64,000 nt of DNA from Streptomyces sp. NBC_00162 (GCF_024611995.1 NZ_CP102509.1:2976001-3040000); one strand, 5' to 3'. Counted from the first letter of the stretch, positions 1 through 7,904 are shown. The notes: a model not told the origin generated them from the sequence alone. Translations and numbers: made by a program.

Positions 1-689
1 CGGGTGAGGGCGGCGATGACCCGGTTGCGCAGGACGAACCGGCTCGGGGTCGGGTGGCTCCCGGGCGCCAGCTCCCCCAGGACCAGTCCCTGTCCGGCGA
101 TCCGGCCGAGGAGTCCGGCGTGTCCGCGGGGGTAGGCGACGTCCACCCCGCAGGCCAGGACCGCTGCGGTGGCGCCGCCCGAGGCGAGGGCCCCTCGGTG
201 GGCGGCTCCGTCGATCCCGTACGCGGCTCCGGAGACGACGACCCAGCCCCGTTCGGCGAGCCCGGCGGCCAGGATCTGGGCCATGTGCGCCCCGTACGGG
301 GTACAGGCCCGGGCCCCGACCACGGCGACCGAACGCAGCGCCCAGGTCCGCAGGTTCGGCCGGCCCCGCAACCACAGCCCGACGGGCCGGGCGTCGCCGA
401 GGTCGTCGAGCTGGGTGGGCCACTCCGGCGACCCGGGGCACACGAACCGGCCCCCCGACTCGGCGGCCAGCGCCAGGTCCCGCCGGGGGTCGGCCAGCGC
501 GGCCCGTCTGCGGTACCCGGCCAGCCGCTCGCCCCCGACCCCGGCCGGAGCCGCCACCTCCGCCTCGGGCCCGGTCAGCATCCGTATCAGCCCCACCGCG
601 CCGTACTCCCGCAGCCAGCGCCCGCCCCGTTCCTCCCCGGGTTCCAGGACCCGGGTCAACGCCGCCCTCGCCAGCAGCTCGGGCGTCAT
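1..689 (-). CDS. dprA: DNA-processing protein DprA, 5' part (runs off window)
   Basis: The first 229 codons of a DprA/Smf-family protein are present; the 3' end lies outside the window. DprA binds single-stranded DNA and loads RecA during DNA uptake. The Rossmann-like core is visible in SVAVVGARACTPYG and VVSGAAYGIDGAAHRGAL, followed by a late SRFVLRNRVIAAL segment equivalent to the FPxRNRxIA motif. The ATG overlaps the comM stop as ATGA, so dprA is the last visible gene of a yraN-comM-dprA unit. The mobile element in comM now separates dprA from the natural upstream promoter, so its expression may be reduced or depend on element or local promoters (inference). Confidence 0.93.
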   Translation of the reverse strand, partial: MTPELLARAALTRVLEPGEERGGRWLREYGAVGLIRMLTGPEAEVAAPAGVGGERLAGYRRRAALADPRRDLALAAESGGRFVCPGSPEWPTQLDDLGDARPVGLWLRGRPNLRTWALRSVAVVGARACTPYGAHMAQILAAGLAERGWVVVSGAAYGIDGAAHRGALASGGATAAVLACGVDVAYPRGHAGLLGRIAGQGLVLGELAPGSHPTPSRFVLRNRVIAALT

Positions 690-1324
690 GACCGCTCCCC
701 CGTCATGAGCGGAACGCCTCGTGCGATGCCCGTGCGCAGCTCCAGCGCCACGGCCACGTCGAGGGCGCTGGGACGGCCCCGGCCCGCCAGGTCCGCCACG
801 GTCCAGGCCACTCTCAGCACCCGGTCCAGCCCGCGCGCGGTGAGCACCCCCCGCTCCAGATCCCGCTCGGCCTGCGCCAGCGCCCCGGGATCGGGCTGCC
901 ACCGCGTGCGCAGTTCCCGCCCGGGGACCTCGCTGTTGATCCGCCAGGGGGTGTCGTCGAGGCGGTGGGCCGCCCGGGCCCGGGCCAGGGCGACCCGCTC
1001 GGCCACGGTGGCGCTGCTCTCGCCCCGTCCGCCGTGCCCGAGCAGGTCGGACCGGCTGACGGGTTCGACCTCGATGCGCAGGTCCACGCGGTCCAGCAGG
1101 GGACCCGACAGCCGCGCCTGGTACCGCCTGATCGACGAGGGCGGGCAGTCACAGCCCGCGCCGTGCAGGGTGTGCCGCCCGCAGGGACAGGGGTTGGCCG
1201 CGAGCACCATCAGGAACCGGGCCGGCAGGCGCACCACTCCCGCGGCCCGGGCCACCACGATGTGCCCCGATTCGAGGGGCTGCCTCAGCGCGTCCAGCAC
1301 TTGGGGACGGAACTCCGGTGCCTC
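686..1324 (-). pseudogene. comM: comM/YifB 3' fragment, separated from its 5' half by a mobile element
   Basis: This is the C-terminal 212 residues of a YifB/ComM Mg-chelatase-like AAA+ protein, beginning at E-A-P-E-F just after the Walker B aspartate. The segment LAANPCPCG, the sensor-like RYQARLSGPLLDRVDLRIEV and the C-terminal helical Mg_chelatase_C domain are intact. There is no native start. A GTG six bases upstream lies in element sequence, so any product would be an accidental fragment. Joined to the fragment at 6433-7416 it gives a continuous 540-aa protein of normal family length, which shows that the split is due to insertion and not to decay. Confidence 0.93.
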
Positions 1325-1328
1325 TGGC

Positions 1329-1338
1329 ACTTTACCGA
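1329..1338 (+). repeat. Left terminal inverted repeat of the element
   Basis: ACTTTACCGA lies 4 bp inside the left comM junction and is the exact reverse complement of TCGGTAAAGT at 6425-6434. It is probably a recombinase arm site. TGGCAC (1325-1330) separates comM from the TTTACC shared by both ends. Confidence 0.8.
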
Positions 1339-1410
1339 CCGTCGAACTTGCCGTGTTGGCTCTGAGCTGGGGTTATGCGTCGCGTAGGCGTCAGTGATGT
1401 GGTGGGGGTT

Positions 1411-1447
1411 GGGCGGTCCCGCCGGACGGAGTCCGGCGGGACCGCCC
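1411..1447 (-). terminator. Strong hairpin near the left end of the element
   Basis: A perfect 17-bp stem (1411-1427 with 1431-1447) has a 3-base loop. It lies 16 bp past the stop of the 132-aa cargo gene. There is no clear U-run, as is usual for Streptomyces terminators. It lies upstream of the comM 3' fragment and dprA in the direction of transcription, so it could block read-through into them. Confidence 0.8.
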
Positions 1448-1463
1448 GCATGAGGTTCAGCGG

Positions 1464-1862
1464 TCATTTAACGTCGAACGTTTCGCGGAGCGAAGTCAGT
1501 GTCCCGCTCACGGTGTTGTAGCTCATTGTCTCGTCCTTGCCGAAGTCCGCGTTGCGGGGCTGCACCTGGAATTCCCCCGCGCGGGAGCGGATGGCCGGTG
1601 TGGTGCCGACGACGGACGTGGTGTCGGTGGTCACCAGGGCATAGGCCCGTGCGAGTTCTTCCAGGGCCTTGGATGCCTGGCCCGGGAACTTGTCCGTGAG
1701 GTTCTGAGCTTCCTGGCCGATGGCCCGCAGCAGCGCGTCGCGGGTATCTGCGACGGCGGGCAGCTCCGTCACGCTCATTACGATCGGGATCTGCTGGATA
1801 CCCTCGTCGGCGGTCGCTTCGGCGGTCGCTTCGGCGGATTCTTCGGGGGTGGCTGAAGTCAT
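1464..1862 (-). CDS. Unknown 132-aa cargo protein of the element
   Basis: I do not recognise the family. The protein is acidic at the N terminus, where EATAEATADE is a short repeat, and has no membrane segment, signal peptide or cysteine cluster. The middle (about residues 25-80) looks helical. The C-terminal third is more beta-like and ends in LTSLRETFDVK. The ATG is preceded by GAGGA/GGA 12-16 bases upstream, and a strong hairpin follows the stop, so it looks like a real gene. It is the only gene in the element besides the three transposition genes, lies about 90 bp past the tnpC-like stop on the same strand, and is therefore the candidate passenger function. It could also be a transposition accessory factor. 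Confidence 0.65.
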   Translation of the reverse strand: MTSATPEESAEATAEATADEGIQQIPIVMSVTELPAVADTRDALLRAIGQEAQNLTDKFPGQASKALEELARAYALVTTDTTSVVGTTPAIRSRAGEFQVQPRNADFGKDETMSYNTVSGTLTSLRETFDVK

Positions 1863-1953
1863 GCGATGGTTTCCGTCCTCGTTGGCGGTGGTGCATGGTG
1901 TCGCGTGCCAAGCGAAGCGGACCGACTACGGAGAGCGAAAGAGCCAAATCGGG

Positions 1954-2547
1954 TCACTCAATCTGGCCACCAGACGTTTCTTGCTGTCCCAGGAGCTGGG
2001 CTTCGAGGTCGGCGATGCGTCGTTCGGCGAATCGTAGGTTGGAGCGGGCTCCCTCGAGACGCTCTTGAAGGCTCCGGTGTTCGCCCGCCAGCTGCTGGAC
2101 CCGGCGTTTGAGGGTGGTGTTTTCGGTGGTCAGGGCCTGGACGGACTCGCCCGGGACCATCTGGTCGAAGTCGCGGATGTGCCCCATGAGCTCGCCGATC
2201 CGCTGCCGCTGCGTGAGGATCTCCTTCTGGCTGCGGGTGAGCTCGGCTTCGGTGTTCAGCGCCCGCTCGCGCCAGGATCCCTCGATGCGGTCGTGTTCGG
2301 CCTGGCCGAGGCTGTCGTGGCGGCTGCGGCTGTCGGCGACCGCGGCCTTGATCAGGGTCCGTGCGGCTGGGTTCTCGTAGCAGAACGTGGCCGAGACGCC
2401 GGCCCGGTCGGCGATGGCCCGAACGGTGAGGCGTCCGCGTTCGCGTCGGAGCTGGCCGATGGCTTTCTCGACCGCGGCGGTCTTGTGCTCGGCTTGCCGG
2501 CGGCGGGCGGCGATGGCGGCTTCGGTGGAGGCCGGCCCGGCGGTCAT
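1954..2547 (-). CDS. TnpC-like transposition accessory protein (DUF6262-type)
   Basis: The 197-aa protein has an N-terminal helix-turn-helix-like stretch (about residues 38-62, TVRAIADRAGVSATFCY, resembling the TetR/AsnC type) followed by a long coiled coil (about 85-195) rich in Arg, Glu and Gln. There is no R-H-R-Y catalytic set, so it is not a recombinase. Size, position as third gene and 4-bp ATGA overlap with the larger recombinase match TnpC of Tn554-family elements, which modulates the efficiency and orientation of transposition. The exact role here is inferred from position and architecture. Confidence 0.75.
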   Translation of the reverse strand: MTAGPASTEAAIAARRRQAEHKTAAVEKAIGQLRRERGRLTVRAIADRAGVSATFCYENPAARTLIKAAVADSRSRHDSLGQAEHDRIEGSWRERALNTEAELTRSQKEILTQRQRIGELMGHIRDFDQMVPGESVQALTTENTTLKRRVQQLAGEHRSLQERLEGARSNLRFAERRIADLEAQLLGQQETSGGQIE

Positions 2548-5123
2548 GCGACCTCCCCGGCTTCGGCCTGGGCGAGTTCCTGGGCCCTGAAGGCGGTGGC
2601 CCAGACCCTGCCGAAGTAGTCCTGGGGCCGGCGGAGATCGAGGGCGAGGGCCTCGTCGAGGAGGCCGACGGCCTCCAGTGCTCTTTCCAGGCCGGCGATC
2701 GCGTGGGCGGTGGGCTCGAAGAGCCCGTGCAGGTAGTCGGCGGTCGCGCTGTCCGGAGCACCCTCCGCAAGCATCCGCCAGTGCTCGCGCTTGCGGTGCC
2801 AGTAGACGAGGTCAGCACCGGAGAGGACGAACTTGTCGCAGTTGTGGCAGTCGAGGTTCCAGGGGCAGGCGTCGCCGTTGACGACGGGCTGGAAGGTGCA
2901 GAAGCCGCCCTCGGCGGGGGTGGACTTGCGGGTGAGGTCGATGGCCATGGCCTCGGCTTCCTCGCGGGTCATCGGCTCGCCTCCGGAGAGGAGGGATCCG
3001 GGTTGGGCTGAGCCGGGCCCGCCGACCCAGATCGCGTTGAGGGCGTCGTTGAGCTTGGGGTCGGTGTTGGCGAGGTGGACGTAGTGCTCGGCCATGGTGT
3101 TGGAGACGTGGCCGAGGTAGCGCTTGACGTGGGTGAGGTCCGCTCCGTTGCGAAGCAGGTTCGTGGCCAGGGTGTGGCGGGCCTGGTGGGGGACGCAGTG
3201 GGTGTCGGCGATCTCATCGACCCATGCCCTGAACAGCCGGTGGAACCAGCCGTAGCCGGCGCCGTTGAGCATGGTGCGGTTGGCCTGCAGCCGCGGGAAG
3301 AGCGCGATCTCCAGACGTTCCTGGGAGGTGGGTGGCCGCCCGTGCCGCTGGACGAACAGGGCGACGGTCTTCTCCTGACGTCCAAGGAGACGCTGGTGGA
3401 GGCGTTCGGGGATGCGGATGGCCTCGTCGAGGTGGCCGACCTTGGTCTGGTCGTGCCAGAACAGGGGCATGTTGCCGTGCCGGCCCAGGCACTCGAGCCG
3501 TACTTCTCGCACTTCCTTGCAGCGTCGGCCGGTCAGGACCAGGGTTTCCCAGATGTCGCGGGCGCCTCGGTCGTTGACGTCCGATGCGGCGAGGCTCTCG
3601 AGGTTGGTCTCGTCCGCGAGGGCTTTGGCCACCTCGTCGGAGAAGGGGCGGCGGCGGCCGCTGGGTGTGGGGGCATTGGGCAGGGCGACGATGAAGCCGC
3701 GGTCCAGGCCGATGGCTTCGGCGTTTCCGCTGTCCAGGGCGGCGCGAAGGACGCGGCGGGCTCCGTTGAAGGTCCGGCCGAGGGTTCCCTTGGTGACCAC
3801 GGTGGGCTCGAAGTTGCGGCCGTGCCCGCCGAGGGCGAACAGGGCGATCGAGGTCAGGCCGTGTTCGGCCCGGTGCCGCTGGTCCGCCACGAAGTCGATC
3901 ATGTGCTCGGCGGCCAGGGCCGTCGGGTCGTGGCCCCCGCCGGGTGCCCGGGTGTCGAGGAAGGCCGAAAGTTCGGCGATCCCGCGGCGGATGGTGTCGA
4001 TCGGATTGCGGGAGCGGGGCGGGTCGGCCGTCAGCCGGGTCGCGATCGCGTCCCAGAGCAGGTCCCGCAGCCAGCGCTGGGTGATGTGGGTCAGGTCGAT
4101 GCGCCGGTCTCGGCCGGCGAAGCGAACTCCGAAGTGATCCGTCTCGATGAATCCGGCGTCCTTGGAGTCTTCTCGGGTGAAGTAGATCAGCCGCAGATGC
4201 TGCAGCATCCGCTTGGCGATCTTGCGAGGGTGCATCGTGCAGGCGTCCAGGTCCAGCCCGACGAGGGAGTCGACCGCCGTGGTCCGGCAGTGGTCGACGA
4301 GGTACTGAACCCAGGCGAACGGCCAGATGCTGCCCGCCGGGCTCTGAGCGTGAGCGAACAGGCACCACTGGATCTCCGCCTTCACCAGCGGCCGCAGGCC
4401 CAGCAGGGACAGCTTGCCGTTCGACCGGTTGGCCAGCCCCGTCTCCCGGCACCACTGCCGAAAGCGGCTCTCATCCGCGTAGGAGACCGGCGGCGGCTCA
4501 GACGACTCGGGCTGCCAGCGCCGCCAGTTCCGGGCGACCCGCCCCCGTCCGGGAGAGCCCTGGCCCTCGTAGCGGGACTTGTGCCGCAGACACAACCCGA
4601 TCGGGTGAGCGGCCCGCTCGGGACACGGCTCGACCTGGCACTGGCCGAACGAGGGGTAGGGCCGCTGCCGCGGCAGCCAACCGTCGAACTCCTCGCCGGC
4701 CTGGCGCCGGTTGTTCCAGATCTGGTGGTGATTCCAGCACAGCCCGTCCCAGCTCGAGGCCGGATTGTCCGGGCAGACCAGGCAGTCCGGAGCGTCGTGG
4801 TGCGACTTCGACTGCAGCGGAAGGGCCATGCGAAGCAGGTCCGTGATGCATCCGCCCTCCTTGCGGACCTCGGACCACTGCCTCCAGTGTTCCCAGCAGT
4901 AGTCGTAACCGGGATTCTGGGGCCGCTGGCAGTCCGGAACACCACACAGCCAGCGATAGACCGGGTGGTCCCCCGGGACGCTGATCACGTCCTGGCGGAA
5001 GATCGGGTCGAACGACGGAGCCGTCATCAGGGCAGAGAGAACCTCCAGGCGGTCGCCTGCCGTGCGGGTCGCCTCACCACCCCGGTGAGGCGCCGGGATC
5101 AACGTCAGAGCGGTCGTCGTCAC
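2544..5123 (-). CDS. Large TnpB-like tyrosine recombinase
   Basis: This 859-aa tyrosine recombinase is probably one of the two catalytic subunits of the element. The catalytic residues are visible: Arg533 (in TGRRCKEV), His646 and Arg649 (HQAR), His672 (LGHVS) and nucleophile Tyr681 (AEHY). The N terminus has three repeats of a C-x4-C...C-x2-H pattern (about residues 60-79, 114-132 and 162-181), likely zinc knuckles for DNA or protein contacts. A Cys/His cluster (C742, C753, C759, C762) follows the catalytic domain. It starts at a GTG overlapping the stop of the upstream recombinase by 4 bp and ends overlapping the next gene by 4 bp, so the three are translationally coupled. It is longer than Staphylococcus Tn554 TnpB (about 630 aa), mainly because of the terminal Cys-rich regions. 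Confidence 0.88.
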   Translation of the reverse strand: MTTTALTLIPAPHRGGEATRTAGDRLEVLSALMTAPSFDPIFRQDVISVPGDHPVYRWLCGVPDCQRPQNPGYDYCWEHWRQWSEVRKEGGCITDLLRMALPLQSKSHHDAPDCLVCPDNPASSWDGLCWNHHQIWNNRRQAGEEFDGWLPRQRPYPSFGQCQVEPCPERAAHPIGLCLRHKSRYEGQGSPGRGRVARNWRRWQPESSEPPPVSYADESRFRQWCRETGLANRSNGKLSLLGLRPLVKAEIQWCLFAHAQSPAGSIWPFAWVQYLVDHCRTTAVDSLVGLDLDACTMHPRKIAKRMLQHLRLIYFTREDSKDAGFIETDHFGVRFAGRDRRIDLTHITQRWLRDLLWDAIATRLTADPPRSRNPIDTIRRGIAELSAFLDTRAPGGGHDPTALAAEHMIDFVADQRHRAEHGLTSIALFALGGHGRNFEPTVVTKGTLGRTFNGARRVLRAALDSGNAEAIGLDRGFIVALPNAPTPSGRRRPFSDEVAKALADETNLESLAASDVNDRGARDIWETLVLTGRRCKEVREVRLECLGRHGNMPLFWHDQTKVGHLDEAIRIPERLHQRLLGRQEKTVALFVQRHGRPPTSQERLEIALFPRLQANRTMLNGAGYGWFHRLFRAWVDEIADTHCVPHQARHTLATNLLRNGADLTHVKRYLGHVSNTMAEHYVHLANTDPKLNDALNAIWVGGPGSAQPGSLLSGGEPMTREEAEAMAIDLTRKSTPAEGGFCTFQPVVNGDACPWNLDCHNCDKFVLSGADLVYWHRKREHWRMLAEGAPDSATADYLHGLFEPTAHAIAGLERALEAVGLLDEALALDLRRPQDYFGRVWATAFRAQELAQAEAGEVA

Positions 5124-6310
5124 TGTTCACCCCAGACTGTGCGCAAGGCGGCATCGAACTTCGGCGAGTGCAGGTCCGGGTGGCCATAGACCTCATCGAC
5201 CATCTGGGCCGAAGCCCAGTTCCCTGCGGCCTTCGCCACCAGCGGGTCGCCGTCCGCGGCGTCCATGACGTCGTTGGTGAACTGATGCCGAAACGCCTGC
5301 GGCTTGATCCGGCCCGGCAGATCAGCCCTGCGGCCGGCCCGCCGGAGCATGCCCCGGGCGGCGTCCGCCGACCACGGCTCCCCCCGCTTCGGCCCCGCCA
5401 GCTGGATCAGCAGCATCCCGTGCCCCGCGGCATGCACCGCGTACTCGCTGGTCATGTACTTGAAGTAGCTGCTGACCATCGCAGGGCTGGCCCGGTAGAT
5501 CTCCCCGCCGGTGATGACCCCGTCGACCAGTCTCCAGTCCGGCTTGATCTTCGCCGCCGCCCGGTTCGCGTTGCCCCACCGATGACAGACGTGGACGTGC
5601 GGGCTCTTGCAGTCGCCGCAGTCGGCGCCCTCCCGCAAATGCAGATCCACCAGGTGCAGCCCCGTCAGGCCACCGATCCGCATGCTGGTGTCCGACAGCC
5701 ACGTCACCACCATCGCGTCGCGGGCCGTGTTCACCACCGGCGCCAGGTCCGCCCGCGTGCCTTCCGGCAGCATCTTCGGGTGACGGCGCCGCGGCCGACG
5801 CCGAGGAGCCAGCGGATTGGCCGGCATCGACGTCATCACGTGGCCCAGCAGCGAGCGGTCCCGGTCCACCTGCGTGGGCAGGCGCCGGACCTCCAACGCC
5901 GTCCGCAGATCGCCGTTCACCCCTCGAAGGGCGCATTGGTGCAGGTAGAAGCCCTTCAGGCACGACGCCAGGACCTGCAGAGCAGACGAACCGTACGGAC
6001 GCTTCGGCGGCGGCCGCCACACCTCACCGAACGGCATCGACACACGGGCCCCCACCGCCCCCAGATACCGGAACAGGTCCAGGAGTGACACCGACTCCGT
6101 GGCCAGCCCCTCCCGCACCCGCCACCGCAGATGATCAACGAGGTAGTACGCGTACGTCTTCTGTGTGCCCTTGCCCTCGTAGGTCCGCAGGAAGCCGTCA
6201 GCCTCCTCATCCACCGACCCGTCCGGCCACACGATGGTGTACGACCAGCCACCACCGGCTCGACTCATGGGTTGAACCCGCAGGTCCTCCAGGACCATCC
6301 TGCTTCGCAT
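5120..6310 (-). CDS. TnpA-like tyrosine recombinase
   Basis: This 396-aa phage-integrase-family protein is the first gene of the element. An N-terminal SAM-like DNA-binding domain (about residues 40-125) precedes the catalytic domain. Catalytic Arg211 (TSMRIGGLTGL), Arg341 (PQAFRHQF) and Tyr375 (DEVYG) are clear. The usual HxxR histidine is Gln338, and the second histidine position is occupied by Asn364/Trp365 (AGNW), so the active site is non-canonical. A Cys-x2-Cys pair (231-234) and basic RRRPRRRH (about 170-177) are present. ATG at 6310 has GAGGG 8 bases upstream. By analogy with Tn554 it should act together with the larger recombinase. Confidence 0.85.
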   Translation of the reverse strand: MRSRMVLEDLRVQPMSRAGGGWSYTIVWPDGSVDEEADGFLRTYEGKGTQKTYAYYLVDHLRWRVREGLATESVSLLDLFRYLGAVGARVSMPFGEVWRPPPKRPYGSSALQVLASCLKGFYLHQCALRGVNGDLRTALEVRRLPTQVDRDRSLLGHVMTSMPANPLAPRRRPRRRHPKMLPEGTRADLAPVVNTARDAMVVTWLSDTSMRIGGLTGLHLVDLHLREGADCGDCKSPHVHVCHRWGNANRAAAKIKPDWRLVDGVITGGEIYRASPAMVSSYFKYMTSEYAVHAAGHGMLLIQLAGPKRGEPWSADAARGMLRRAGRRADLPGRIKPQAFRHQFTNDVMDAADGDPLVAKAAGNWASAQMVDEVYGHPDLHSPKFDAALRTVWGEQ

Positions 6311-6432
6311 TGGTTGCCCTCACCTCAGGCGCAACGTAACGGCGAAGCCACCCAAGTTCGGTAAACGCGTACACAACGCTCGCAACGATCACTTATACGG
6401 ACCTAAAGGTCACGCAGACCGTGCTCGGTAAA
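6311..6432. promoter_or_regulatory. Right-end non-coding region of the element (promoter, recombinase sites)
   Basis: This 122-bp region lies upstream of the tnpA-like gene and must hold the promoter of the transposition operon. TCGGTAAA occurs at 6358-6365 and again, 67 bp away, at the terminus (6425-6432). The inner copy may be a second recombinase arm site. No unambiguous -35/-10 pair can be named. Confidence 0.5.
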
Positions 6433-7416
6433 GTCGAGGAAGAGCACCCCTTTGTGGGCCAGCGACACCGCTCCGGGTCTCGGCAGCCCGCTCCCGCCGC
6501 CGACCAGGGCCTGCATGGTCGCCGAGTGGTGTGGTGCGCAGTACGGCGGAACGGTCACCAGGGGCTCGCCCGGCGGGAGGATTCCCGCGACCGAGTGCAC
6601 GGCCGTGACCTCCAGGGACTCCTGTCGCGTGAGCGGCGGCATGATGCCCGGCAGCCGCTCGGCCAGCAGGGTCTTGCCCGCTCCGGGCGGGCCGCTCAGC
6701 AGGAGGTGATGGCCGCCGGCCGCGGCGACCTCCAGGCTCCGCCGGGCGGGTCGCTGCCCGGCGACGTCGGCGAGATCCAGCCCGTCCCAGCCGCCGGCGG
6801 CCCCCGCGATCCCGGTGCCCAGGCCCGCACCGGGGAGGGTCAGGCCCGCCAGTATCGGGTCGGGGCGGCCCGGCGGGTCGGGAGGTTCCTCCTCGGGGAC
6901 CGCCCCGTCGGTCAGAACCGCGATCAGCTGGCGCAGGCTGCGCACCCCGAGCACCGAGACGTCCGGCACGAGCGTGGCCTCGGCGGCGCACTGCTGCGGC
7001 ACCACCACCTGCCGGTATCCGGCCTCCGCCGCGGCGAGGACCGCGGGCAGGACACCCCGGACCGGCCGAACCCGGCCGTCCAGGCCCAGTTCCCCGATGA
7101 GCACGAGGTCGGCGATCACGCCCGGGTCGACCACTTCGGCGGCGCCGAGCACGGCGGCCGCAACGGCCAGGTCGAATCCCGCTCCGGACTTCGGTACGGA
7201 GGCGGGGCTGAGCCCGACGGTGAGCTTCTTCTGCGGCCACGCCGCACCCGAGTTGACCACGGCGGCCCGCACCCGGTCCCGGCTTTCGACCAGGGTCTTG
7301 TCCGGCAGTCCCACGAGGGTGAAGGCTGCGACCCCGGGCTCCAGGTCGGCCTGGACCTCCACCACCACGCCGTCGACGCCCACCAGGGCCACCGAGCAGG
7401 CTCGGGCGAATCCCAT
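6403..7416 (-). pseudogene. comM: comM/YifB 5' fragment, truncated by the element
   Basis: The first 328 residues of a ComM/YifB Mg-chelatase-like ATPase are native. The frame then runs into the element for nine foreign residues (FTEHGLRDL) before a TAG. The N-terminal Lon-like domain (GLPDKTLVESRDRVRAAV, PASVPKSGAGFDLAVA) and Walker A (GPPGAGKTLLAERLP) are intact. Walker B ends at LFLD and loses its glutamate, so the product should be unable to hydrolyse ATP. ATG at 7416 overlaps the yraN stop. ComM in other bacteria is a branch-migration helicase for natural transformation. The missing half is at 686-1324. Confidence 0.93.
6425..6434 (+). repeat. Right terminal inverted repeat of the element
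   Basis: TCGGTAAAGT abuts comM at the right junction. Its last two bases (GT) coincide with the first two of the comM sequence GTCGAGG. It pairs with the left repeat at 1329-1338. Confidence 0.8.
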
Positions 7417-7787
7417 CAGGCCACCCCCCTGACGTGCTCCACCACGGGCGCACCGCGCCGTGGCAGCAGGACTCCGACCAGGTCGATGCGCACCCCGCCC
7501 GGCGGCGGTCCGCCGTGGTCGGCGAGCCAGCGCCCGGCGAGCGTGCGTAAGCGCTCGGCCTTGCCGGGCCGCACGGCGGCCATGGGATGTTCGAAGTCCC
7601 CGGCCCGGCGGGTCTTCACCTCGCACACGACGAGGGCGTCACCGTCCCGGGCGACGATGTCGATCTCCCCGCCGCGGCACCGCCAGTTCCGCGCGATCAC
7701 GGTCATCCCGGCCTCGGCCAGCCGCCGCGCGGCGAGCTCCTCGCCGTACCGCCCCAATGCCTGCTGTGCCACGCCCTTCGCGTTCAT
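7416..7787 (-). CDS. yraN: YraN family endonuclease-like protein (UPF0102)
   Basis: This 123-aa member of the YraN/UPF0102 family has a restriction-endonuclease-like fold. The motifs [29 protein letters not shown] and VVCEVKTRR carry the predicted catalytic residues (the E/D of GEIDI, then E and K of EVKTR). It starts at an ATG with GGAGGTGG 7 bases upstream. The last codons overlap comM (TGATG), so it is the first gene of the yraN-comM-dprA unit. The biochemical role is poorly defined in the family; genomic linkage suggests DNA uptake or processing. Confidence 0.9.
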   Translation of the reverse strand: MNAKGVAQQALGRYGEELAARRLAEAGMTVIARNWRCRGGEIDIVARDGDALVVCEVKTRRAGDFEHPMAAVRPGKAERLRTLAGRWLADHGGPPPGGVRIDLVGVLLPRRGAPVVEHVRGVA

Positions 7788-7904
7788 CCGGCACCACCTC
7801 CGGTACCGACGATCCCGCGCCCCCGCCCACCCTGTGGATCTTGGTGGACAACTCCGCCGTTGTGGATAACCCGTTCACCCGTACGGCGGAGAAACCCGGC
7901 GGAG

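Larger units (their letters stand above)
1325..6432 (-). mobile_element. Tn554-like site-specific element inserted in comM
   Basis: The element is about 5.1 kb and sits between the GAC and GAG codons of comM (L-F-L-D | E-A-P-E-F). It encodes, in transcription order on the minus strand, a 396-aa tyrosine recombinase, an 859-aa tyrosine recombinase, a 197-aa helix-turn-helix/coiled-coil protein and a 132-aa unknown protein. The first three overlap by 4 bp each, as in the tnpA-tnpB-tnpC operon of the Tn554 family. The ends carry the inverted 10-mer ACTTTACCGA. No target duplication is seen. Base composition resembles the host, which suggests an actinobacterial source. The limits are exact to within a few bases: the GT at 6433-6434 can belong to either side, and TGGC at 1325-1328 is neither comM nor repeat. 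Confidence 0.9.

Noticed and set aside
54..1397. 447-aa plus-strand frame over dprA/comM
   Set aside because: Antisense to two conserved genes and crosses the element boundary; low complexity.
3075..5189. 704-aa plus-strand reading frame opposite the large recombinase
   Set aside because: It is Val/Gly/Pro-rich with no domain and lies antisense to a recombinase with complete catalytic residues. High GC at third positions creates such shadows.
1954..6310. RIT (recombinase-in-trio) element
   Set aside because: Only two of the three proteins have tyrosine recombinase residues; the third is a helix-turn-helix/coiled-coil protein, which fits the Tn554 plan better.
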